Under the pieces are notes generated by a model, which was given only the letters and a program-made list of their open reading frames with translations, did no database searches and was not told the origin of the DNA. This document shows, in pieces, positions 25,897 to 35,327 of a stretch of DNA of 64,000 nucleotides; position 1 is the stretch's first letter; each line of letters begins with the position of its first letter. Where the stretch lies: positions 1-64,000 of the forward strand of contig CAMKGM010000008.1 of NCBI GenBank assembly GCA_946412245.1, written 5' to 3'. Source of the DNA: an uncultured Bacteroidales bacterium (GTDB lineage: Bacteria > Bacteroidota > Bacteroidia > Bacteroidales > Muribaculaceae). A program made the position numbers and the translations under genes.

Positions 25897-27279
25897 ATGA
25901 AAGACTTCAGTTCATTATACTTCATTGGAGCCGGCGGCATCGGTATGGCTGCCTTGGAACGCTATTTTTTGGCCAAGGGTAAGCGCATAGCCGGCTATGA
26001 CCGCACGCCCAGCGAACTCACCGACGCTTTGCAGAACGAGGGCGTTGAGATTAGTTTCGACGAGAATCCCGCACTGATTCCCGACTACTGCCGCGACCCC
26101 GAAACCACGCTGGTGGTGTACACCCCTGCTGTGCCCGACAGTCATGCCGGCATGCAATATTTCAGGAACAACGGATTCGAGGTAGTGAAACGCGCCAAAC
26201 TGCTGGGCATCGTCACCGACGACACGCTGGGCCTGTGCTTTGCCGGCACACACGGCAAGACTACCACCTCGAGCATGATGGCTCACATCCTTGAGGTGTC
26301 AGGGATGGGCAGCAATGCCTTTCTTGGCGGTGTGCTGCGCAACTATAACAGCAACTTTCTGCTTTCAGAGAGCAGCCCGTTCTCGGTAATTGAAGCCGAC
26401 GAGTTCGACCGCTCGTTCCACCACCTGAGGCCCTATATTGCCGTGGTGACCTCGACCGACCCCGACCACCTCGACATCTACGGCACCTATGAAGCCTATC
26501 TCGAGAGTTTCGCGCACTTCACCAGTCTCATCAAGTCCAGCGGCTCACTCATTGTGCACGAGGGACTTGCTTTGAAACCACGCGTACAAGAAGGAGTATA
26601 CACCTACACCTACTCGCTCGACAAGGGCGACTTCCACGCCCAGAATGTGCGCAAGGGCAACGGCAAAATTATGTTTGACTTCGTGCACCCTGACGGCATC
26701 ATTGCCGACATTGACCTGGGTGTGCCCGTGAGCATTAACATCGAGAACGCCATCGCCGCCATGGCAGTGGCTTGGCTCATTCATGTGCCCAAAGAGGCCA
26801 TGAAACAGGCTATGGCCACTTTCCAGGGTCCCAAGCGCCGCTTCGAGTTCTGGCTCAAGGAAGACGGCCCGCACGGCAAGGTGGTCATTGACGACTATGC
26901 CCACCACCCGGGCGAGATTGAGGCGGCCATCAAGTCGGTGCGTGACTTGTATCCCGACCGTCACATCACGGTCATCTTCCAGCCACACCTCTACACCCGC
27001 ACACGCGACTTGGCTCCCGACTTTGCACGGGCGCTATCGCTTGCCGACGAGGTGTTGCTGCTGCCCATCTACCCTGCCAGAGAAGAACCCATCCCCGGCG
27101 TGACCAGCGAAATTATATTAAAAAATGTTACATGTGAGAAAAAACGGATTTATACCAAAGAAAATTTGATTAATTCGCTGCAATTGTGTAACTTTGATAT
27201 CTTATTAACGATGGGAGCAGGTGACATTGTGAATCTGCTGCCTCAAATTTGCGATGGCGTTAAGAAACAGAAACATTGA
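25897..27279 (+). CDS. murC: UDP-MurNAc:L-alanine ligase MurC
   Basis: First amino-acid ligase of peptidoglycan synthesis. The 460-residue protein has IGAGGIGMAALERYF, the ATP loop AGTHGKTTTSSM, EADEFDRSF, and DDYAHHPGEIEAAI. Its last 60 codons (27100-27200) are clearly AT-richer than the rest and contain a full promoter-like sequence for ftsQ. The TGA stop overlaps the TTG start of ftsQ. Confidence 0.97.
   Translation: MKDFSSLYFIGAGGIGMAALERYFLAKGKRIAGYDRTPSELTDALQNEGVEISFDENPALIPDYCRDPETTLVVYTPAVPDSHAGMQYFRNNGFEVVKRAKLLGIVTDDTLGLCFAGTHGKTTTSSMMAHILEVSGMGSNAFLGGVLRNYNSNFLLSESSPFSVIEADEFDRSFHHLRPYIAVVTSTDPDHLDIYGTYEAYLESFAHFTSLIKSSGSLIVHEGLALKPRVQEGVYTYTYSLDKGDFHAQNVRKGNGKIMFDFVHPDGIIADIDLGVPVSINIENAIAAMAVAWLIHVPKEAMKQAMATFQGPKRRFEFWLKEDGPHGKVVIDDYAHHPGEIEAAIKSVRDLYPDRHITVIFQPHLYTRTRDLAPDFARALSLADEVLLLPIYPAREEPIPGVTSEIILKNVTCEKKRIYTKENLINSLQLCNFDILLTMGAGDIVNLLPQICDGVKKQKH
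27165..27196 (+). promoter_or_regulatory. Internal promoter in murC, ahead of ftsQAZ
   Basis: TTTG (27165-27168), exactly 20 bases, TAACTTTG (27189-27196), inside an AT-rich patch of the murC coding end and about 80 bases before ftsQ. Confidence 0.7.
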
Positions 27280-28262
27280 AAATAGTTAGATACATACTGC
27301 TCTTGATTCTCTCGGCACTGCTTGTGTGGGGCGTCTTTTGGGCCCGTAACAAGGCTAAAGCCGAACTGTGCACATCCATTGACGTGAAAGTTGAGAACAC
27401 TGAAGTCACTTCATTTGTCACGCCACAAGGCATCATCAACGACTTGCAGAAACTGAACTTCAAGATTGTGGGTCTGCCCATGTGGCAAATCAATAGCGAC
27501 AGCATTGAGAAAGCCTTGTCCAAGTCACAATTCTTGGAGTCGGCACAATGCTACAAGGGCCAGAATGGTGTGTTCCACATCAGCGTCAAGCAACTGGTGC
27601 CGGTGTTGCGGGTGTTTGACGGAGACAATTCCTACTATGTGAACCGCGAGGGGAAAAGAATACCGTCCTCAACCAATTACTTCACCGATGTGCCCATTAT
27701 CGAGGGACATTTCACCAAAGCCTACGGACCGGAGAAACTCCTGCCCATGATTGACTATGTGAGCCACGACTCAACGCTCTCGAGCATCGTGACCATGTAC
27801 AAGTTCCGCGACCCGCAAAACATCTACATCGTGCCGTGCTTTAACGGTCACGTCGTGAATATGGGCGACGTGGAGAACTACAAGGATAAATTCCGCAAAT
27901 TGCTGCTGTTCTACCGCAAAGTGATGCCTGTTAAGGGATGGAACGCCTATGACACCATCTCGGTTAAATGGGACCATCAAGTGGTGGCGACGCTGGCGCA
28001 AAAGAAGGTGGTGCCCAAGTTTGAATATGATTTTGAAGACGAGGACCCCGTGCCCGATCTCGAAACCATGACCCCCAACGACGAGAAAAAGCCGCTTGTC
28101 AATGACAAGAAGAGCTCGGAGAAGGACAAGGGCGCCAAGTCGCAGAACGGCAATGACAAACCCAAAGCCACCGACACAGCAAAAGCCGGCGACAAGCCTA
28201 AAGCCGGTGGTGACAACAAAACAGAAAAACAAGAAAAAAACAATAATAACCAACAGCATTAA
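27276..28262 (+). CDS. ftsQ: Division protein FtsQ
   Basis: A bitopic inner-membrane division protein of 328 residues. It begins with TTG at 27276, overlapping the murC TGA by three bases. A membrane helix (about 4-20) precedes a POTRA-like/FtsQ periplasmic region (INSDSIEKALSKSQFLESAQ, then ISVKQLVPVLRVFD). The last 65 residues form a Lys/Asp/Asn-rich, low-complexity tail not found in classic FtsQ. The call rests on topology and position between murC and ftsA. Confidence 0.9.
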   Translation: MKIVRYILLLILSALLVWGVFWARNKAKAELCTSIDVKVENTEVTSFVTPQGIINDLQKLNFKIVGLPMWQINSDSIEKALSKSQFLESAQCYKGQNGVFHISVKQLVPVLRVFDGDNSYYVNREGKRIPSSTNYFTDVPIIEGHFTKAYGPEKLLPMIDYVSHDSTLSSIVTMYKFRDPQNIYIVPCFNGHVVNMGDVENYKDKFRKLLLFYRKVMPVKGWNAYDTISVKWDHQVVATLAQKKVVPKFEYDFEDEDPVPDLETMTPNDEKKPLVNDKKSSEKDKGAKSQNGNDKPKATDTAKAGDKPKAGGDNKTEKQEKNNNNQQH

Positions 28263-28274
28263 TCACTACAAGTT

Positions 28275-29603
28275 ATGGAGAAGAACCAATATATCGTAGC
28301 CTTAGAAATTGGCAGCTCCAAGATAGTTGGAGCGGTAGCCGACAAGTCTTCGTCGGGCTATGTGACGGTGCGCCTGCTCGAAGAAGAGCGGTTCATCAAT
28401 AGCGTGCGTCACGGCGAAGTCAAGAACGTTGAGAACATCAAGGGAGCAATCAACCGCATTCTGCGACGCATTGAGAAGCGCATTGACGGCCGCGTCATCG
28501 ATGTGTTTGTGGGCGTAAGCGGCAGGTCGCTTCACTCTGTCATCACCGAGGTGAGCCGCGATCTGGACTCATCAAGTGCCATTACCGACCAAATTATAGA
28601 CCGCATCATACAAGAATCGGTGCGGGACAACAATAACAGCTACGACACCATCGACATTGTGCCACGGGCCTTCTATGTCGACAACAAGGAAACTGAAAAT
28701 CCCAGCGGACAGTTCGGCTCTAAAATCAGCATCAAGCTCAACCGCATTGTGGCTAAACCAGCCATCAAGATTAGTCTGAAGCGCGTGATGGATGCTGTGG
28801 TGACCGTGCGTCGATACATCGTGACACACCTGGCTACAGCCAATGAAGTGCTCACCACTGAAGAGAAGTCGCTGGGCTGCATGCTGGTGGATATGGGTGC
28901 CGAGACTACTGAAGTCTCCATCTACAAGAATGGTTCTCTCCTCTATTTCACAACCCTGCCTTTGGGTGGACGTAACATCACTAAGGACATTGAGATAGGT
29001 CTCTCCATTATCGAAGAGGCTGCCGAGCGCGTGAAGAAGAACTTGACCAATCCGCTCGAGTTCTCGAACGAGTCTATCACCATTGAAGGTGTGAACTCTA
29101 CCGATGCTTCGCAGCACATCTCGGCAAGAGCCGGTGAAATCATTGCCAACATCATTAGGCAAATCACCTACGCCAACCTCAACAACGAGGACATCAAGAG
29201 TATTGTAGTGATTGGTGGCGGTGCCTCGTTGCAAGGCTTCAACAAGAAACTGGAAGAAACCGCACAGATTCATGTGCGCACCGGTTCCATGCCTCCTTCA
29301 ATCAACATCATTGACCACACCATCAATAAGCCCGACTACATTCAGGTGTTCTCACTCCTTTCCAAAGGCGCTGAACTCCTGTCGGCCGGAGAAACCTGTA
29401 TTGAGAAAAACAGTTATGACGACGGAACGGGATGGAGCGTCAACACGCCCGAAACCACCTCTCAACCCGCTCCCCAACCCGACCCGACACCTGCCGAGAC
29501 CAAGAAGGACAATGGCAAGAAGAAACCGGGCCGCTGGGGCTTGCTGAAAAAGAAACTGGGTTCACTGCTCGAAGAGAACGATGAAAATGACGAAGAGAAT
29601 TAA
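28275..29603 (+). CDS. ftsA: Division protein FtsA
   Basis: Actin-like ATPase that tethers FtsZ to the membrane. The 442-residue protein begins VALEIGSSKIVGAVAD (phosphate 1), has MLVDMGAETTEVSIY (phosphate 2) and SIVVIGGGASLQGF (adenosine loop). The extreme C-terminus GRWGLLKKKLGSLLEE is a plausible amphipathic membrane-targeting helix. A Pro-rich linker precedes it. Confidence 0.96.
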   Translation: MEKNQYIVALEIGSSKIVGAVADKSSSGYVTVRLLEEERFINSVRHGEVKNVENIKGAINRILRRIEKRIDGRVIDVFVGVSGRSLHSVITEVSRDLDSSSAITDQIIDRIIQESVRDNNNSYDTIDIVPRAFYVDNKETENPSGQFGSKISIKLNRIVAKPAIKISLKRVMDAVVTVRRYIVTHLATANEVLTTEEKSLGCMLVDMGAETTEVSIYKNGSLLYFTTLPLGGRNITKDIEIGLSIIEEAAERVKKNLTNPLEFSNESITIEGVNSTDASQHISARAGEIIANIIRQITYANLNNEDIKSIVVIGGGASLQGFNKKLEETAQIHVRTGSMPPSINIIDHTINKPDYIQVFSLLSKGAELLSAGETCIEKNSYDDGTGWSVNTPETTSQPAPQPDPTPAETKKDNGKKKPGRWGLLKKKLGSLLEENDENDEEN

Positions 29604-29658
29604 ATCGCCTTTCATGAGTAATTTCCCAAAAATGTTCCACCATTAATCACAAAGAACC

Positions 29659-31014
29659 ATGCCTAATTTAAAAGACAAGATAGAAGACAACATCTTCGAC
29701 AGTATCGACCAGAATCCGGGTTTTCAGATCGACGAGAAATTGCCGACCATCATCAAGGTGGTGGGCGTGGGCGGTGGCGGCAACAACGCCATCAACCACA
29801 TGTATTCACAAAATATTAGCGGCGTGTCGTTCGTGGTCATCAACACCGACCGCCAAGCTCTGGGTAACTCGCCCGTGCCTAACCGCTTGCTCATTGGCCC
29901 CAACACCACCTTTGGACTGGGAGCGGGCAACGACCCGATAAAGGCCAAGGCAGCCGCCGAGGAGAGTGCCGACGACATTGCAGCACTGTTTGACGACGAG
30001 ACCAAGATGGTGTTCATCACAGCCGGTATGGGCGGCGGCACCGGAACCGGTGCGGCACCCGTTGTGGCTCGCATAGCGCGCGACAAGGGCATCCTGACCA
30101 TCGGTATCGTGACCATTCCGTTCTTGTTTGAGGGTACGAAGAAGATTCTCAAGGCGCTCGACGGCGCCGACGAGATGCAGGAATATGTCGACGCGTTGCT
30201 GATTATCAACAACGAGCGACTGACCGAGATTTATCCTGACCTGGACTTCGTGAACGCATTCGGCAAGGCCGACGACACGCTCTCGATAGCCGCACGCAGC
30301 ATCTCGGACCTGATTACCACCAAGGGCCACATCAACCTGGACTTCAACGATGTGAACACAACCCTGCGCGAGGGTGGTGTAGCCATTATCAGTTCAGGCT
30401 ATGGCGAGGGCGAGCACCGTGTGACCAAGGCCATTGAAGACGCGCTTGAGTCGCCACTGCTGCGCAACCGCGATGTCTACGGTTCGAAACGCATCCTCAT
30501 GAACTTCTATTTCAACCCCAACTCCGAGAACCCCTTCCGCATGGCCGAGGTCAACGAGATGCGCCAGTTCATGACCAACTTCAGCCCCGAGGTCGATGTG
30601 ATTTGGGGTGCCACCTTCGACGAAACGCTCGACAACCGCATCAAAATCACCATTCTGGCTGCAGGATTCGGCGTAACCCTTGAAGGCGAAATGCCCAAAA
30701 CCGAACCGGTCGCACCCGCAAAACAGCCTGAAAAGGAACGGCTTGAGCGCATCAGCGTGGAGTATGGCAAGGATAAAATCCACCAGCAGACCAACGAGAT
30801 GGCCGAGGCAAGATTCTTTGTGCTGCGTCCCAACGACATCGACAACGACGAAATCATTGACTTGCTCGAAAAGACACCCGTGGTGAACCGCGACCAGAAA
30901 ATCAAGGCGCGCCTCAAGGAAATGCAGGAAAATGCCACTACCGCACCCGTGCGCAAACCCGAACTGCAACAAGCCAAGAAAGGCACTGCAACAACCATTG
31001 ATTTCGGCAGTTAA
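29659..31014 (+). CDS. ftsZ: Division protein FtsZ
   Basis: Tubulin-like GTPase that forms the Z ring. The 451-residue protein has VVGVGGGGNNAINHMY, the tubulin signature GMGGGTGTGAAPVVA and the T7 loop NLDFNDVNT. After the polymerising core a long linker leads to a short C-terminal segment (ending TTIDFGS) that diverges from the usual FtsA/ZipA-binding peptide. Last gene of the cluster. Confidence 0.98.
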   Translation: MPNLKDKIEDNIFDSIDQNPGFQIDEKLPTIIKVVGVGGGGNNAINHMYSQNISGVSFVVINTDRQALGNSPVPNRLLIGPNTTFGLGAGNDPIKAKAAAEESADDIAALFDDETKMVFITAGMGGGTGTGAAPVVARIARDKGILTIGIVTIPFLFEGTKKILKALDGADEMQEYVDALLIINNERLTEIYPDLDFVNAFGKADDTLSIAARSISDLITTKGHINLDFNDVNTTLREGGVAIISSGYGEGEHRVTKAIEDALESPLLRNRDVYGSKRILMNFYFNPNSENPFRMAEVNEMRQFMTNFSPEVDVIWGATFDETLDNRIKITILAAGFGVTLEGEMPKTEPVAPAKQPEKERLERISVEYGKDKIHQQTNEMAEARFFVLRPNDIDNDEIIDLLEKTPVVNRDQKIKARLKEMQENATTAPVRKPELQQAKKGTATTIDFGS

Positions 31015-31058
31015 GCATTTTCTCGACGATACACACCATTAATTACAAATTAATTGTG

Positions 31059-31098
31059 TAATTTTGCACTGCCGCACAGCCTCAACGGTGTGCGGCAG
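31059..31098 (+). promoter_or_regulatory. serS promoter box and leader hairpin
   Basis: TAATTTTG (31059-31066) is a good -7 box but its -33 element is weak. Just after it CTGCCGCAC (31069-31077) pairs with GTGCGGCAG (31090-31098), so the mRNA would begin in or near a strong stem. The hairpin could instead terminate ftsZ transcription, although the following T content is modest. Confidence 0.55.
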
Positions 31099-31135
31099 TT
31101 ACTTATTTACAGCATTTTTTAGTTATTTCAATATT

Positions 31136-32407
31136 ATGCTCACGCTACAACTCATCAACAACGACCCGCAAGAGGTCATTCGCCGACTTGCCATCAAGCA
31201 ATTCGACGCTCAAGAGCCCATCATGCGCATTGTGGAACTGGATAAACAACGTCGCGCCGCGCAAAAAGAGCGCGATGACAATGCAGCCCAACTCAATAAA
31301 ATGGCCTCACAGATAGGCGCGCTCATGAAGCAAGGCAATCGCGAAGAGGCCGAGCAAGTGAAGGCACAAGTGGCTCAACTCAAGACCGCCAACAAGGAGA
31401 TTGACGACAACCTCAAGGCTATTGAGAACGACATAACCAACATTCTGCTCTCCATTCCCAACGTGCCCTATGAGGGCGTGCCCGAAGGTAAGACAGCCGC
31501 CGACAACATTGTGGAGAAAACCGGAGGCCCGATGCCGGAATTGGGACCTGACGCCCTGCCCCACTGGGATCTCGCCAAAAAATATAACCTGATAGACTTT
31601 GACCTGGGTGTGAAAATCACCGGTGCCGGTTTCCCCGTGTACATTGGCAAGGGAGCCAAGTTGCAGCGTGCGCTGGTCCAGTTCTTCCTCGACGAGGCGT
31701 CAAAAGCCGGCTACGTTGAGATTGAGCCTCCGTTGGTGGTCAATGAAGATTCAGGACTGGGAACGGGACAATTGCCCGACAAAGAAGGTCAGATGTATCA
31801 CTGCCAGGTCGATAACTTCTACCTGATTCCCACCGCCGAGGTGCCTGTGACCAACATCTACCGCGACGTGATTATCCCGCAGGACGAACTGCCCAAGAAG
31901 AACTGCGCATTCTCAGCATGCTTCCGTCGCGAGGCCGGTTCCTACGGCAAGGACGTGCGCGGCTTGAACCGCCTGCACCAGTTCGACAAGGTCGAGATTG
32001 TGCGCATTGAGAAACCCGAAAATTCCTATCAGGCTCTGGAAGAGATGAAGGACCATGTGCAGTCACTGCTCGAGAAACTGGAACTGCCGTGGCACATCCT
32101 GCGTCTGTGCGGTGGTGACATGAGTTTCACCAGCGCCATCACCTTTGACTTCGAGGTGTGGTCGGGTGCTCAGCAGCGCTGGCTCGAGGTGAGTTCGGTA
32201 TCGAACTTCGAGACCTATCAGGCCAACCGCCTCAAGTGCCGTTACCGTGGCGACGACAAGAAAACCCACTTGTGCCACACCCTCAACGGCTCGGCTCTGG
32301 CCCTGCCTCGCATCGTAGCCGCCTTGCTCGAGAACAACCAAACGCCTGAAGGCATCCGCATACCCAAGGCATTGCAGCGCTACACCGGATTCGATATCAT
32401 CGACTAA
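31136..32407 (+). CDS. serS: Seryl-tRNA synthetase
   Basis: Charges tRNA-Ser. I place the start at ATG 31136 because MLTLQLINNDPQEV is the normal SerRS N-terminus; the open frame from 31064 includes the leader hairpin. The 423-residue protein has the N-terminal coiled-coil arm (about 30-105) and class II motifs: TAEVPVTN, FRREAGSYGKDVRGLNRLHQF and NGSALALPRIVAALLEN. miaB follows after 30 bases. Confidence 0.97.
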   Translation: MLTLQLINNDPQEVIRRLAIKQFDAQEPIMRIVELDKQRRAAQKERDDNAAQLNKMASQIGALMKQGNREEAEQVKAQVAQLKTANKEIDDNLKAIENDITNILLSIPNVPYEGVPEGKTAADNIVEKTGGPMPELGPDALPHWDLAKKYNLIDFDLGVKITGAGFPVYIGKGAKLQRALVQFFLDEASKAGYVEIEPPLVVNEDSGLGTGQLPDKEGQMYHCQVDNFYLIPTAEVPVTNIYRDVIIPQDELPKKNCAFSACFRREAGSYGKDVRGLNRLHQFDKVEIVRIEKPENSYQALEEMKDHVQSLLEKLELPWHILRLCGGDMSFTSAITFDFEVWSGAQQRWLEVSSVSNFETYQANRLKCRYRGDDKKTHLCHTLNGSALALPRIVAALLENNQTPEGIRIPKALQRYTGFDIID

Positions 32408-32437
32408 TCGACTCGCACATCAATTGACCGACACACT

Positions 32438-33799
32438 ATGGACCTGACCTACAACGCACAGGAGAGCGGCAAACGGCTCTATCTGGAAACCTACGGTTGC
32501 CAAATGAATGTGGCCGATAGCGAAGTGGTGGCATCAGTGCTGCAAATGGCCGGCTACGAAACCACCGACACGCTCGACCATGCCGACGCCATCTTCATCA
32601 ACACCTGCTCGGTGCGCGACAACGCCGAGCAACGCATCTTTGCACGTCTCAACCAGTTGAATGCCCTGCGCCGGCAACGCAAGCGCCGACTCATCGTGGG
32701 TGTCATTGGCTGTATGGCCGAACGCTTGAAAGAGGTGCTCATCACCGACTACGACGTGGATGTGGTGGCAGGTCCTGACGCTTATCTCGAGTTGCCCAGT
32801 CTCATTGGCCTTGCCGAGAATGGCCAGAAAGCCATCAACACGCAATTGTCGACTACCGAGACCTATCGCGATGTGATTCCCACGCGCGTGGGTGGCAACC
32901 GTGTGAGCGGGTTCATCAGCATCATGCGCGGCTGCAACAACTTCTGCACCTACTGCATCGTGCCCTACACCCGCGGCCGTGAACGTAGCCGTGAGCCGCA
33001 GAGCATACTCAACGAACTGGCCGACCTGCAACAGCGCGGATTCAAGGAAGTGACCATGCTGGGGCAGAATGTGAACTCCTATCTCTACAAGCCTGCCGAC
33101 GGCTCAACTCCTGTTGACTTCGCCCGACTGCTTGCTATTGTGGCTGAAGCCGCTCCCGAGATGCGTGTGCGGTTCACCACCAGCAACCCCGAGGACCTGA
33201 GCGACGAGATTATCGCCACCATGGCAAGCCATAGCAACATCTGCAAGCACATTCACTTGCCGGTGCAAAGCGGCAGCAACAAGGTGCTCAAACTCATGAA
33301 CCGCAAGTACACTCGCGAGTGGTACCTTGACCGCATCGCCAAGATTCGCGAAGCGATGCCCGACTGCGGCATCTCGACCGATATGTTCACCGGTTTCCAC
33401 AATGAGACCGAGGAAGACTTTCAGGAGACCCTTTCGCTCATGCGTGAGGTGGGCTTTGACTCGGCCTTCATGTTCAAATACAGTGAGCGCCCCGGCACCT
33501 TCGCCGCCAAGAATCTGCCCGACAATGTGCCTGAAGAGGTGAAGATTGACCGCCTGAATCGCATGATTGCCCTGCAGAACGAACTCTCGCAATGCAGCAA
33601 CCGCAACGATGTGGGCAAAACCTTTGAGGTGCTGGTGGAGGGCTACAGCAAGCGTTCGCGCGACGATATGTTCGGACGCACGCAGCAAAACAAGGTGATT
33701 GTGTTCCCCGCCGGCGACACACACATTGGCGATTTTGTACACTGCCAAGTTGAAAAACACACCAGCGCGACACTCATAGGTCATAAGGTCAATATTTAA
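32438..33799 (+). CDS. miaB: tRNA-2-methylthio-N6-isopentenyladenosine synthase MiaB
   Basis: Radical-SAM methylthiotransferase acting on A37 of tRNAs. The 453-residue protein has the N-terminal cluster cysteines (TYGCQMN, INTCSVR, IGCMAER), the radical-SAM CxxxCxxC in RGCNNFCTYCIVPYTRGRE and a C-terminal TRAM domain (FEVLVEGYSKRS, FVHCQVEKHTSATLIG). It probably shares a transcript with serS. Confidence 0.96.
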   Translation: MDLTYNAQESGKRLYLETYGCQMNVADSEVVASVLQMAGYETTDTLDHADAIFINTCSVRDNAEQRIFARLNQLNALRRQRKRRLIVGVIGCMAERLKEVLITDYDVDVVAGPDAYLELPSLIGLAENGQKAINTQLSTTETYRDVIPTRVGGNRVSGFISIMRGCNNFCTYCIVPYTRGRERSREPQSILNELADLQQRGFKEVTMLGQNVNSYLYKPADGSTPVDFARLLAIVAEAAPEMRVRFTTSNPEDLSDEIIATMASHSNICKHIHLPVQSGSNKVLKLMNRKYTREWYLDRIAKIREAMPDCGISTDMFTGFHNETEEDFQETLSLMREVGFDSAFMFKYSERPGTFAAKNLPDNVPEEVKIDRLNRMIALQNELSQCSNRNDVGKTFEVLVEGYSKRSRDDMFGRTQQNKVIVFPAGDTHIGDFVHCQVEKHTSATLIGHKVNI

Positions 33800-33862
33800 C
33801 TATCTGATAATCAAGGTTGCACTTTTGTAAAAGTACATAAAGCGAAAAAACGCAACTACACC

Positions 33863-35059
33863 ATGAACGCATCCACAGGCGAACCTAAAGACATATTGTG
33901 GAACAGTAATTTCATCAAGGTGATGGCAGCCAATTTCCTGCTGTTTTTCGCCTTTTATCTGCTCACACCACTGCTGCCACTCTACCTGAGTGAGCGTTTC
34001 AGCGCCACGAAGGATGTGATTGGCTTGGTGCTTTCGGGCTACACCGTCACCGCCATGCTCATGCGCCCCTTCAGTGGCTATGTGGTCGACAGTTTCCCGC
34101 GCAAGCAGGTGCTCATGGTGTGCTTCTTCATCTTCTTCATCTTCTTCGCCGGTTATCTGGTGGCAGGCACATTGTTGTTGTTCACCATTGTGCGCACCCT
34201 GCATGGGGCACCATTCGGTGCCGTGACGGTGGCCAACAGCACCGTAGCCATCGATGTGTTGCCCTCAAGCCGCCGTACCGAGGGCATAGGCTACTACGGA
34301 CTGAGCAACAATCTGGCTATGGCCATCGCCCCTTCGGTAGCGCTCTATATCTACCACTATGTTCAGAATTTCGACCTGCTGTTCATGATGGCACTCATCA
34401 TTGCCGGTCTGGGGCTGGTGGCCGACGCAAGCGTTAAACTGAACCCGCGCGCCATCGTCAAGAACAAGCAAAAAATCTCACTGGACCGCTTCTTCCTCAC
34501 TCCGGGCTGGATTCTCGCCATTTGCATGACGGGCTTCGGATTCTGCTTTGGCGTGCTGAGCAACTACCTCGCCATCTACAGCAAGGAGGTGCTGCATCGC
34601 ACCGGTGGCACGGGCACATGGTTCATGCTCATTTCCATCGGGCTCATGCTCTCACGACTGCAAGGTGCCAAGGCGCTGCGACAGGGCAAAATCGTGCAGA
34701 ATGCCAGTGGTGGCATGTGCATCTCGGTGGTGGGCTACACCTTGTTTGTGGTCTGCCCCAACGACATTGGTTACTATGGCTCGGCCATTCTCATCGGCCT
34801 GGGCAACGGGCACATGTGGCCGGCATTCCAGAATATGTTCATCAATTTGGCTCGTAACGACCAGCGTGGCACCGCCAACTCCAGCATCTTGATTTCGTGG
34901 GACATAGGCATGGGTCTGGGCGTACTCATTGGCGGCATTCTTGCCGACGCGCTGGGCTATCTGCCTGCCTTCTGGTCCATGGTCATCGTGAACGTGGCAA
35001 GCGTCGTCACCTTCTTCGCCTTCGCCCGCTCCCACTACGCCCGCCACAAGCTCCGGTAG
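33863..35059 (+). CDS. Major facilitator superfamily transporter
   Basis: A 398-residue inner-membrane protein with about 12 hydrophobic helices. The MFS loop signature appears as GYVVDSFPRKQVLM after the second helix, and RTLHGAPFGAVTVANSTVAIDVLPSSRRTEGIGYYG fits the TM4-5 region in parts. It resembles drug or metabolite exporters of the YfcJ/Bmr kind; the substrate cannot be read from the sequence. A 9-base repeat array begins 12 bases after its stop. Confidence 0.88.
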   Translation: MNASTGEPKDILWNSNFIKVMAANFLLFFAFYLLTPLLPLYLSERFSATKDVIGLVLSGYTVTAMLMRPFSGYVVDSFPRKQVLMVCFFIFFIFFAGYLVAGTLLLFTIVRTLHGAPFGAVTVANSTVAIDVLPSSRRTEGIGYYGLSNNLAMAIAPSVALYIYHYVQNFDLLFMMALIIAGLGLVADASVKLNPRAIVKNKQKISLDRFFLTPGWILAICMTGFGFCFGVLSNYLAIYSKEVLHRTGGTGTWFMLISIGLMLSRLQGAKALRQGKIVQNASGGMCISVVGYTLFVVCPNDIGYYGSAILIGLGNGHMWPAFQNMFINLARNDQRGTANSSILISWDIGMGLGVLIGGILADALGYLPAFWSMVIVNVASVVTFFAFARSHYARHKLR

Positions 35060-35070
35060 ACCAGCGCAGT

Positions 35071-35121
35071 GCTAGTTTTTCTAGTTAATCTAGATCATCT
35101 AGAAAGGTTAGAGAGACTAGA
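35071..35121. repeat. Tandem array with exact 9-base period (CTAG core), second copy
   Basis: CTAG at 35072, 35081, 35090, 35099, TTAG at 35108 and CTAG at 35117: six units in strict 9-base register just after the MFS gene. Same core word as the array at 14653. Confidence 0.9.
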
Positions 35122-35150
35122 TTCCCTTCAACATTTAAAGTTCGCCTTAA

Positions 35151-35187
35151 AAAATCAAGGCGGGGCCATGAAACACGGTCCCGCCTC
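35151..35187 (-). terminator. Terminator between the MFS gene and recA
   Basis: The stem GGCGGGRCC / GGYCCCGCC (35159-35186) is followed, on the minus strand, by a T-rich run (TTGATTTTTT), so it would stop recA transcription; it may also act on the plus strand, weakly. Confidence 0.6.
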
Positions 35188-35327
35188 GTTACATCATGAT
35201 GAGAATTCAAATAAAATTGGTGTTTTTCAGGTATTGTTTAACGCCTATCGGCCATTAGGCCGAAAAGGTTGGATTTAAGTGGTTTACTTTCTTATTACTG
35301 AAACGGTTGATTACTCTGAAATCAGTA

